Assembly: GCA_936450465.1 (NCBI GenBank)
Contig: OW388299.1
Span: forward strand, 35,661,548-35,725,547
DNA length: 64,000 nt
Source: Gibbula magus
Lineage: Eukaryota; Mollusca; Gastropoda; Trochida; Trochidae
Reading direction: 5' to 3'
The notes under the pieces: generated by a model
Databases searched by the model: none
Seen by the model: the letters and a program-made list of their open reading frames with translations, nothing else
What the model was told of the DNA's origin: nothing
Part shown: positions 21,419-32,600 of the stretch, in pieces
Layout of the letters: every line of letters starts with the position of its first letter
Numbering within the stretch: the stretch's first letter is position 1
Position numbers and translations under genes: made by a program

Positions 21419-23806
21419 ATAGAGCCATGGGCTCTGTAGCTCATCAGGATTTCATTGAATTATTATCTTAGGTTGAATATCTACGTTATCTCAAGTAATA
21501 CATTGTTAACAAGCAAAAAATAGGTTTTTAGATCATGACCCCTGTGACCCATATTTGGAGTCACAGGGTCACCAATCCTACAATTAAGAATCACCTTTGA
21601 CCAAAGAGTCTCTACACAACATTTCACCTTTCTAGAGCTTTACATACTTGAGATAAAGATGAAAATAGGTTTTTGGGTCATGACCCGTGACCTAGATTGA
21701 GGTCACGGGGTCACGAGATCTACAATTTACAATCCCCATTGGCCAAGGAGTCTTCACACAGCTTTTCAGCTCTCTAGACCTTTTGGAACTGGAGAAGAAG
21801 ATGAAAATAGGTTTTTAAGGATGTGACCCCTGTGACCCCATTTGGGGTCACGGGGTCACGAAATCTACAATTTAGAATCCCCATTGGCCAAGGAGTCTGC
21901 ACACAACTTTTCAGCTCTCTAGACCTATTGGAACTGGAGAAGAAGATGAAAATAGGTTTTTAAGGATGTGACCCCTGTGACCCCATTTGGGGTCACGGGG
22001 TCACGAAATCTACAATTTAGAATCCCTATTGGCCAAGGAGTCTGCACAGAACATCTTTAGCTCTCTAGACCTTTTTGAGGTGGAGAAGAAGATGAAAATA
22101 GGTTTATAACGATGTGACCCGTGACCCATTTGGGGTCACGGGGTCACGAGATCTACAATTTACAATCCCCATTGGCCAAGGAGTCTTCACACAACTGTTC
22201 AGCTCTCTAGACCTTTTGGAACTGGAGAAGAAGATGAAAATAGGTTTTTAAGGATGTGACCCCCGTGACCCCATTTGGGGTCACAGGGTCACGAAATCTA
22301 CAATTTAGAATCCCCATGGGCCAAGGAGTCTGAACACAACTTTTCAGCTCTCTAGACCTTTTGGAACTGGAGAAGAAGATGAAAATAGGTTTTTAAGGAT
22401 GTGACCCCTGTGACCCCATTTGGGGTCACGGGGTCACGAAATCTACAATTTAGAATCCCCATGGGCCAAGGAGTCTGCACACAACTTTTCAGCTCTCTAG
22501 ACCTTTTGGAACTGGATAAGAAGATGAAAATAGGTTTTTAAAGATGTGACCCCTGTGACCCCATTTGGGGTCACGGGGTCACACAATCTACAATTTAGAT
22601 TCCCCATGGGCCAAGGAGTCTGCACACAATTTTTCAGCTCTCTAGAGCATTTGGAACTGGAGAAGAAGATGAAAATAGGTCTTTAAGGATGTGACCCCTG
22701 TGACCCCATTTGGGGTCACGGGGTCACGAAATCTACAATTTAGAATCCCTATTGGCCAAGGAGTCTGCACAGAACATCTTTAGCTCTCTAGACCTTTTTG
22801 AGGTGGAGAAGAAGATGAAAATAGGTTTATAACGATGTGACCCGTGACCCATTTGGGGTCACGGGGTCACGAGATCTACAATTTACAATCCCCATTGGCC
22901 AAGGAGTCTTCACACAACTGTTCAGCTCTCTAGACCTTTTGGAACTGGAGAAGAAGATGAAAATAGGTTTTTAAGGATGTGACCCCCGTGACCCCATTTG
23001 GGGTCACAGGGTCACGAAATCTACAATTTAGAATCCCCATGGGCCAAGGAGTCTGCACACAACTTTTCAGCTCTCTAGACCTTTTGGAACTGGAGAAGAA
23101 GATGAAAATAGGTTTTTAAGGATGTGACCCCTGTGACCCCATTTGGGGTCACGGGGTCACGAAATCTACAATTTAGAATCCCCATGGGCCAAGGAGTCTG
23201 CACACAACTTTTCAGCTCTCTAGACCTTTTGGAACTGGATAAGAAGATGAAAATAGGTTTTTAAAGATGTGACCCCTGTGACCCCATTTGGGGTCACGGG
23301 GTCACACAATCTACAATTTAGAATCCCCATGGGCCAAGGAGTCTGCACACAATTTTTCAGCTCTCTAGAGCATTTGGAACTGGAGAAGAAGATGAAAATA
23401 GGTCTTTAAGGATGTGACCCCTGTGACCCCATTTGGGGTCACGGGGTCACGAAATCTACAATTTAGAATCCCCATGGGCCAAGGAGTCTGCACACAATTT
23501 TTCAGCTCTCTAGACCTTTTGGAACTGGAGAAGAAGATGAAAATAGGTTTTTAAGGATGTGACCCCTGTGACCACATTTGGGGTCACGGGGTCATGAAAT
23601 CTACAATTTAGAATCCCCATGGGCCAAGGAGTCTGCACATAAAATTTCAGCTCTGTGGAGTCGTTGGTTCTGGAGAAGAAGTCGAAAAAGCGAAAAGTTT
23701 ACGGATGGACAGATGGACGGATGGACGGATGGACGGATGGACGGACGCCGGACACCATGCCATGCCATAAGCCCATCGGGCCTTTCAGGCCTGATGAGCT
23801 AAAAAT
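21419..23806 (+). mobile_element. Pearl-like element C, back to back with B
   Basis: Begins where B stops, with the same left end. About 15 core monomers, an ACGG/ATGG tract (about 23701-23750) and the same right end. Two nearly identical blocks of five monomers, about 22021-22743 and 22744-23466, form a 723-bp higher-order repeat. Confidence 0.85.
21535..23690 (+). repeat. Core tandem array of element C with 723-bp higher-order unit
   Basis: About 15 monomers. The variant AACATCTTTAGCTCTCTAG occurs at about 22051 and about 22774, 723 bp apart. Other private variants (ACTGTTCAG, GGATAAGAAG, GAGCATTTGG, GGTCTTTAAGG) repeat in the same order in both halves. Confidence 0.9.
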
Positions 23807-23842
23807 CAAACATCTGATTCAGGACAACACATTATCTTTAAA

Positions 23843-23871
23843 ATAGAGCCATTGGCTCTGCAGCTCATCAG
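23843..23871 (+). mobile_element. Pearl-like lone left end, D
   Basis: AGAGCCATTGGCTCTGCAGC, then TCATCAG, without core or right end. Confidence 0.65.
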
Positions 23872-23937
23872 ATTTACATGTGAAACATGCTTTGCACCAC
23901 CTAACATTCTATGCCAGTGATACAAGCTCATTTGAAA

Positions 23938-24136
23938 AATATAGCCATTGGCTCTGTAGCTCATCAGGAATTGAATGAATTATTATCAAAGGTTGAAGAG
24001 TGAGTTATTGTTTAACAACTATTCAATCACCCTTCTTTGAAGAGTAGTCGAAAATGTGAAAGTTTATGGATAAGGGACAGACACTGGTCCACGCCATAAG
24101 CACATCTGGTCTTTCAGGTCTGATGTGCTAAAAATG
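23938..24136 (+). mobile_element. Pearl-like element E without core repeats
   Basis: Left end ATAGCCATTGGCTCTGTAGC, then TCATCAGG; right end TCTTTCAGGTCTGATGTGCT, then AAAAAT. Only about 199 bp, with no 145-bp monomer and no ACGG tract: either a core-less form or the product of core deletion. Confidence 0.7.
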
Positions 24137-24541
24137 AATTTAAAATCTTTATCACAGATAAACAAAATGGAATTTTTTTGTAAAAGATTTTGGGTTAAAG
24201 ATTTGCCTAAAATAAGCAATAACTAGACATTTCAAAACAATCTTTATCAAGGTCATATGTTGACTAGCTCCAAAACATGGGTTTACTGCTTAAAAAAGAG
24301 ATTTGTACACAAATAAGTGTCATACAAGTTTTAAGAAAAGTGTATATGGTTTATGTATATCTGAGAATATTTTGTTTATTATGTGTGACGGTAATGTTTA
24401 ATGACATCAAATTACTTTATAATCACAGACAATGAAATACCCGCACAGAAAAAATGATTGCTTGACAAAGTCGAAAAGTGAACATGTGACACTTGTTGTG
24501 TTTAACCAATGTGTAATAAAGATGATTTTATTGTCCAATTT
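24137..24541. other. Downstream flank of the Pol mu/TdT gene
   Basis: AT-rich, no exon. Probably contains the 3' UTR and two AATAAA signals on the minus strand. Confidence 0.5.
24375..24380 (-). terminator. POLM: Candidate poly(A) signal AATAAA for the Pol mu/TdT gene
   Basis: AATAAA on the minus strand about 160 bp past the stop codon. A second AATAAA at 24527-24532 lies only 10 bp past the stop and is less likely to be used. Confidence 0.4.
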
Positions 24542-24628
24542 TTAACAATTTCTGTCTTCAGGGTCCTGATGATCCAACTTCATATTCTTGAACACCTCTT
24601 TCTCACTGCTCGCTGGCAGTGTCCTCCC
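24542..24628 (-). CDS. POLM: Pol mu/TdT exon 9: C-terminus
   Basis: Codes GRTLPASSEKEVFKNMKLDH, then QDPEDRNC and TAA at 24542-24544. PA.SE.E.F..L.L....P..RN is the canonical end of Pol mu and TdT. Acceptor TTTCAG. Confidence 0.93.
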   Translation of the reverse strand, partial: GRTLPASSEKEVFKNMKLDHQDPEDRNC

Positions 24629-26613
24629 CTGAAACAGAATTCATGTACCAAGGTAAATCATTATATTTTAAATCAATTTAACGCTTCAATTCAATTATAC
24701 ATTTACTTTCTGCAGTGTGAAATAAATACTCCTCGGTTCCAGCAGCATTTTCTCCCCACAGAGGTTACCCAAATCATTACTTCCCACATAACCTCTGTGA
24801 TGAGTGGTCAAGCAGACCATTCAGCCTTATATAAAGGATCCTGATGTATTTTATTTGCCTTTGAAAACTATCAAATAACCGGACAATATCTTACTAAGTC
24901 ATCAAATGAATAAAGGGACACTAACTCACATTGTTACAGGTGTATAACCATCAACACAAGAATTAGCCAATTTATTTTATTTATTGAAACAACAATGGAT
25001 TTGTTATAGTGCTGCTGAAACAGCTTATGAGTAATTAGTAGCAGCTTTTGAGTGGGAGGGGCTAGTGGTCTGCCTGTTTGCTTGAGAGGGGGAAGGGATA
25101 CAAAATCAGTAACTAGAAGAAGGTAAGGTTTTACAAACAAATTTTTTAAAAGAGTTGGAGTAAGTGAATTACCGTCGCCATATTGAAGAGTCCATGTGAT
25201 GTAAGTTTCATATTCAAGATTCTTGTTGCATACAATCTCAGGTCCCGATTGAAGTGTTTACTTCCTGTCCAGCCGACCAGGGCATAGTAATACTGGCTGT
25301 GCGGGGTGACGATCAGGTCGACCCGCCGTGCCATCCAATCACGATCACCAGATGCGATATCGAAGAAGGTCTGACCCGTAGATGTCATCTTCCTCAGTTT
25401 TGCTTTTGGTTGATATTCATCATCAAGACTATCCACTTTGCCATTGGTTGGTGGAGCTGGCATCAAATCAAAAGAGGAGGGGCCTCGAACATCTTGGAAG
25501 GATTTGGGAAATTTGCAAATTCCCAGCCACTTCTCAAAATGGTCCAATTGTCCTCTCATGCTGAGTTTAAAGTCTCTTTTAAGAACTTCCATTGAGAAAG
25601 AGTTTTTCTCGTGGTTGCCGCACAGAATGAGTCCTCTCTGTTCGAGTCTCTGGATGAGTTTGGGGAGAAGACCCTTCTCTGCCCCTTCTCGTGGGTGCGA
25701 GATGAGGAGATCCACGTCGTGACCTGTCTCCTTGCCTCTGAAAGATATGAACAGTTTACAATGTATAACTTTCATCCTCAAAATGGGAAAATTAAGGCAC
25801 ACATTATAAATACACTTTTTGGAAAAGGATCCCATTACAAATTCTTAGTTCTCAGAGCACACTCTCCTTCCTCTCAAACTCGTCAATAACTGTAGATCAT
25901 AAGTCACCTTCACTGATGTGGAATAAGTTTTACCCCATTTCAATACATAGGTTATGCTGTACACTGTATGATACACACACTCTGATCTTCATGTGCTCTA
26001 TCAAGGAGAAGAACGGTTCTTAAATAGTGTCCTTTCCAAAGGAATACCATAATTAGCACTCCCTTTGAATAATGAAGTTACTTACAGCCACCAAGAATCA
26101 TGATTAGGGAGTCAAAACTGATGACACATCAGTTAACTGTTTTATTTTTTTTCAATTCTTTCAAAGGCAAGCACACTAGGCACTAAGAAATTGGGTGTAT
26201 GAAAACATTGTTGACACTTGTCCAATTTTTATCCCCTGTGATGCAGAAGGGAGGTTATAATCCTGCTCCATCAACGTATCTGTATCCGATATGCTACTAC
26301 AATACCCTGATTCCCTGAGCCCTACTGTATTTTTGGCTTTTGGTATTTTTTTACCCATCAAATGAAAGAACTTTCAACATTCAAATGACGACATTTCATT
26401 GGTTGAAAAATTATATATGCTATGCTATTTAGCAATGAGTAACCACCCTACATCAAAATGAGATTATTGGCCTCAGGGATTCATGATATTTTAATAGCAT
26501 AGCAAGGAGCAGACCGAGAAATTTAAAAAGTGGGTGTTTCAAGCATTGATAAGGGGGTCCATCAAATTTGTATGAAAAAATGTTTAAAGGGGGGTTTGAA
26601 CCCCCTTAACCCC

Positions 26614-26654
<41 letters not shown>

Positions 26655-29600
26655 CTCCGCCACTGATACAGTGATGGAGCATAATGGGAGGACATATTGA
26701 CATCATCACCTCCTGAATCCTCCGGTCAGCTCTACGGTAGCCCCTGGCAACAGATCCTCAACCTCCAATCTCACCAGGGAGGTGAAGTTGTCCGCCTCTC
26801 TCCTCGAAACTCGCGTCATTAGATCTTTGTGGAATGCTAAACCTAAAACATGGAATGATTGTTGACAGATGCTACTTACCAATAATCATAATGAGGAATC
26901 TTATACCACATTGAACTCCACACAACAAACAAACCAACATTGCTCTTTTCTTTTCATTTTAACCCACTGAGAGAATGTAAATTTCATATCAGGTTAAGCG
27001 ATTGAATGTTAATTTTAAATCATGTTGAATATTGGAATTCACCCCTCGTATCATCTTATATCAGTAGCTTCATTGTACATGTATATGTTAAAATTCACTG
27101 ACATTTGACAGATATAAAGAGTATAATTTTGTTAAAAGAAATACTACTAACGTTATATAAACCCTTAACCTGTCAGGATCAAGGTAAAGCAACAGGTAGC
27201 TTGGTTAAGAAAAGAAAATATAAAATAAATAAAATACGCTAAACCTTAGTTGCAGCCTGCGTATATATAACTAGGTAAAAGACAACAATACCAAGGCTAA
27301 CTCTTCACAAGGCTACCATCTCGCTGTGTGAACACACAGATTGTAAGTGGCAAATCACAAACAGAATTACCATCCGTACTCTCTGTATGTTATTGTAGTA
27401 ACATAGGTCAAAAGTTACCAAGGGTGTTATTTTATATATTATAATATATATACCATTTTAGTGCCAATCTGTTCAGTATAGTTAAATTATCAAGATGTTT
27501 AGTCGTAGATATGATCGAAAACCGGACAATGTTCCGCGCCTGTTGCTGAAAACTTATTTGTAGCAGCCAGAGAGACATATATTGGTTGGTACTGTTCAAT
27601 GGAACATATAACTGGTATACTTGTAAATGAGGCACATGAATTCGGCTTCTCATCGTGTATTAAGCCTATGTTTGAGTTTCATTGAAAACAAGTTATTGTC
27701 AAACATTTGGCATTAGGGCATACATATGCAAGTCTAGTGAGATGATTTGGGCGTAAATCAGGACATTTGATATTTTTTTATGTATCAAATCTAAATGAAG
27801 TTTTATAAAAATAAAACATGTAGTGTCCCTTTAAATACCTGTCCCACATCATCAAATGCACCGGTCTTCAATCATGATTCTATTGAAAGGACCTAATCAA
27901 TATTTTGGACAATAATCATTGAAAGTTTTTTCACCGCTAATCAGCTTTACAAAATGCTCTTTTTTTCTCATACTAATGTGTCTTATTGACTAGTCAAAAG
28001 AAATAATTTTATCTTGGGAATGAGGCCAGAAGATGACATATGAATCATTACAATAAATATAAATAAGGATAAGTTTCTCCATACCTGATTTGACCCTCCA
28101 GTCGTTTGACATGTCGTGTTGTACTGCATCCTCTATAGATAACCAGCCTTTCTCTATCCACTTCTTAGCAGTAGTAGGTCCAACACCAAACACACTTGAA
28201 AATAACTGAAACCACATGAAAAGCATTTATCAGAGGCGTGTTCAGAACCGCAAGTACTCTGAAGTATTCGCGAGTACCCGCTTCTGAACGACGAGTTTGC
28301 TTGTACTCGCGAATACATGCGTGAACACTTTGTAGCAGTCTCGCCAAACGAGTATTTACGATTCAAAATGGAATCGCGTGTCACAAAATCTGATTACCTC
28401 ATTTTTCTTTCTTTTATTACCCCCTCAATTGAAATTTGGCACATTGCTATGTGCAAGGCACCCATTTTTTTTCCAAAATGGTGATGATATTCTGAAATTT
28501 TCTTGGGAAGTGCTCAAGACCTCATTTTCCATTCAGGAGCCGTTCGCTGATATGCGAGTACACGCCAAGCAAGTACTCGCGGTCCTGAACACGCCTCTGA
28601 TTTGTCCATTATTTTTACATGCAAATTTTTAAAAGGGGTTGGGGTTCTTTTGAATCCCCTGATTCTTTGTAATGAAACAATTTTGTTATGAGAATAATTG
28701 CATTCAATGGGTTATTATAAATACCTCTAAACCCAAACAGTATATTCTCCTCATTTAAAGGAGGGTTCTATCAGGGTATTTTTGGTGGAAACAAAATTTT
28801 AGAGGATATTCCCGTTTACACATATATGCTATTAATATATGATCAAAACACAGTCAAATTGAAACATAATAATGAAGTTAATACTCTGATGACTTTAACT
28901 TTCACAACTTGATAAAGACAAGAGCACATTTGTTGAAAAATAAAATCTATGGGATTGAAGCCATTGATCGGCGCTGCAAGTGGGGAAAACTTTGCTGCGG
29001 CCTAAGAGCATATTGTTTATTAGTTTTATGACATGTTATGTGTTACTCTGTGAATATTCTATCGGTACATATGAATTATTATAACAAAAATATAAAATTG
29101 GGTTAAATACAGCATGTTTTCATTTCACAAAATGCCAAGAATCCAAGATGACGGATGATGCAAATTGATCGGTGATAGAACTTTCCCTTTAAATTGATAA
29201 TTCCTTCTATGCAATTTGCAAGCCTGCATTCTGATAATTGTCTCCATATGGTTTAAACATATTGACAGGTATATAAAACAGGTTTCAATTGAGTCCTTGC
29301 AAAGAGAACATGCTGGGTTTCTAAATATCCCCTCTTGAAAAGTAAATTATTAGTACTCAATAATATCTTATATATATGATTTTGAATTGGAACAAAATAT
29401 CTTTATTATTTATCTTTACTTATTGCTTTAAAACAACTTTAGGAGAGATTCCAGTGCAATCACCTTGAAACAACTGAGGGATAGTTTATTGATTGTAAGC
29501 GAATTTAGTATAAGTCATTGTGTACCTTCATCTTTTGAAAGTTTGGGTCGTCAATTATGGCTTCTATTTCTCGACTGTAACCATCTTCAAGGATTTCCTG

Positions 29601-32600
29601 TTATCAGAAGTTGGGTACAGAATTCATAAACTAATACATGAATGAAATAGTCCCAAAGGTTCTGCGACCTAAACCTTCCACACTTCATTTAATAAAGAAC
29701 CATTCTATACACAACAAGTAATTGTAATATCTAGCTAAAGCCAAAAATGTTTTATAGTTAAAGTTGAAAAGACAATTAATGGAAAGGTCTCGCAAGGTCT
29801 ATAATCAAGATGAAAGTTTTTGGTTAGGCTATGTAAAAGTTTCTCAGGCACATTTATTTCTTTAACCATGACGAGGGCAGTAGGACCTGTGGTAATAAAA
29901 ACTAATGACGAGAAAGGAATACATTTTATCTTTTCATCAGGTAGAAAAATTGAAGTGCTGCATGTATACAAAACAGAAACACACACTGATGCCAAGAAAC
30001 ATTTCATTTGACCTTACTTCATCCCTCAACCAGCATAACAACTAACCCTAATGACTCTTTTGACGTGGTCACCAACATCCTTTGTCCTGCCCAGCTGGTT
30101 GATGTCGTTCACTGCAAATGGTAGACTCTTGAGAACTGCAGAAGCACGACGGAAGGCTAGGGCTCTTGAGTAGTCTTCATCAAAATCTCTCAACTCTGCA
30201 TGTAGTTGTAATACCTCTATAGCGTCCTGAAAAGTATGTAATGAAATGTAAAGTTAGGCTTGAGGAAGAAGTGTGAAAAGCAGCAAACTCAAAGTGTAAT
30301 TTTGCCAATTTAAATGATACACTTAAAGACAATTTTGCCAGCCAAAAGTTAATGTCAGCAGAATATGGGAATCCTGGCATCTTCATTTCATGAACTGGGA
30401 GGTGAGGTGAGGTGAGTTGGGTTTTAACGCCGCTTTCAAGAGTATTTCACTTATATCGTGGCTGCTAGCATTACGGCAGGGAGAAAGCCCACAACGACAT
30501 GTGGCTATGCATTGTGGTGAAACCTGCGAGCATCGGCTGGAACTAGCGAACCATGGGTGGTACTACGCTGAAATTCAGCGTAGCATTGCACCCAAACCTT
30601 ACTGAGTGTAGAACAGTTCTCTACTGCAGACAAAGTTGCCGTGCCCCTGGCGGGATTCGAACCCCGGACCTCTTGATCCGAAGCCGAACGCGCTTACCAC
30701 TGAGCTATCCCGCCCCCCCATGAACTGGGAACTGAATCTCAAAGAGTAACAGCTCTAAATTATTTGGCATTGACCTATTCTACACTACTCGTCCACTCTT
30801 GATCATGTCACACAAGAAAAGCAAGATTTATCTGTTAATAACTTCTTTATTGTGAACATATTCAACATTTCAGTGTGACTGTTTATTCCTTCATCAGGTA
30901 ATTTCTTCATCCACCTGATGGAGGTGAAGGAATATTCTTCAAACCATTCTGTATGTTCACAATAAAGAAGTTATTATCCTGGAAATCTTTATTATCCTAC
31001 ACAATGGTAAAATCACTTTCTTAGATTCAAATTACCTCCCTTTGATTGAAATTAACAAATCCTTCTAGGTACTATAGAGAATTGTCTTAATTAGTTAGTT
31101 AATTAGAATTAGTATACAGCAGAACAAGAACAATCTTTGTCCAGATGTCCGGTTCATATACTCTCACAGGTTTTGAAACGTTACCTGTTGGTGGGATTCG
31201 AAACAAACCCTTTTGAGTAGGAGAGCACTCCGACTCCCCACAATGAATAAGTGATGTTTCATTAACTAAATGATTTGTTAAGTGATGTACAAGAAAGTTT
31301 CATGTTGCTTACTGACATATGCATCTACTCACTGTGAGTTTGTGGTTATGATGTTTTAGGGGCGTGGCACGTTGACACGCCCACTCAGGTATCACAGTTT
31401 GATCACTGGTCTCTACCTCATCTTCCTCCTAGAAGATACACATCATCATTCTTTATTAACCTTATTATTTCAATACAGCAGATTATCATAGATTGCGTTT
31501 ACAAAAAAGTTTAATCGTTTTTATAATAAGGTATGTAACTAGATAGAGAAGAAGGGTAATCAAGGCACTTCAAGGTAAGAAGGGCACTAACCTATAACAG
31601 CAGGTTAATATATATAACAATGATTTAATATGATACATGAGCGGCAAAATGAAGTTCAATGAAATATTCTATTGAGGTTGATTCCTTGGAAAAATCTGAG
31701 TGTATTGAAAGATTTACATTCGTCGTCAGCTAGTATTGATGTTAATATATGACATTTGTAATATGTTTTTTAAATACTATTCTCTTCTATCATAATTACG
31801 AATGATACTTTACCTGTGTTTCTGAAACAAGTTTATATCTTTCAGTTACTTGAACAGGTTTGCCTGACTTGAAACTGTCTGTCAACCACAAGAGAGAGAG
31901 AAGCAGAGATTCTCCTAGGTCAATCTCGCTATCCAGTCGTAGAGTTCTCAAAACTTGTTCAACTGTTTCAAACTCTGTGACAATATGGGTGACATCAGGT
32001 CTGCAAATGAGATTGAAGTTAAAAGATTTTCTCAATAGTAAACATCATGGGACAGACAGACGGAGGTAATTATATACCCTTGTTGTGTCCATTGTGACAA
32101 CTAGTCACACAAGGGCTGGTTCAGATAATTTAAGACTAAACTCTGACTGAGCTCACTCTGTGGAAATCCATCAAACGGGATATTATATCCCAATAACGCT
32201 AATATCCTGTTTGGAATATTTCATTCATCCTGGTTGGGATATAATAGAAAACTTTCTGATTTTAAACAGACATGGTGCATTTCCACATAAGGATACGTAG
32301 TATACGGTATATATGATATCAAAATGCCAAGAGTAACATTCTATTGATCATCCAAAATGTATGTCTCTTGACACAGCACTGTCATGAAGTTTCCAGTGCA
32401 TTGATGTCATAGCATTTTGACGTCATGGCATTATGTAGTTCAGATAGTCTAAATGTTGGTTTAAATGTGCAATAACTGGGCACCCTAGGAAGACATCGAG
32501 CATGCTGGACTGGAAATTTAATTTCATCTAGTTTTTGACGTCATAGCATTGTAAGACTTGATGATGTAAAAAGCGGGAGTACTTCACCGGGCACTAGTAA

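Noticed and set aside
21175..21471. Open frame with TDGRTDGWTDG repeats
   Set aside because: Translation of the ACGG/ATGG microsatellite at the element end; no gene context.
19845..23690. Regular 145-bp repeats as a possible CRISPR-like array
   Set aside because: Repeats are contiguous, with no unique spacers, and lie in an animal genome within Pearl-like element ends.
27990..28384. Open frames extending the polymerase exon 6 upstream
   Set aside because: They read into the intron and the hAT-like MITE; the acceptor at 28206 and the family alignment end the exon.
30650..30716. tRNA gene-like sequence with A and B boxes
   Set aside because: It is the head of a SINE bounded by a 12-bp target duplication, and its anticodon stem is mispaired.
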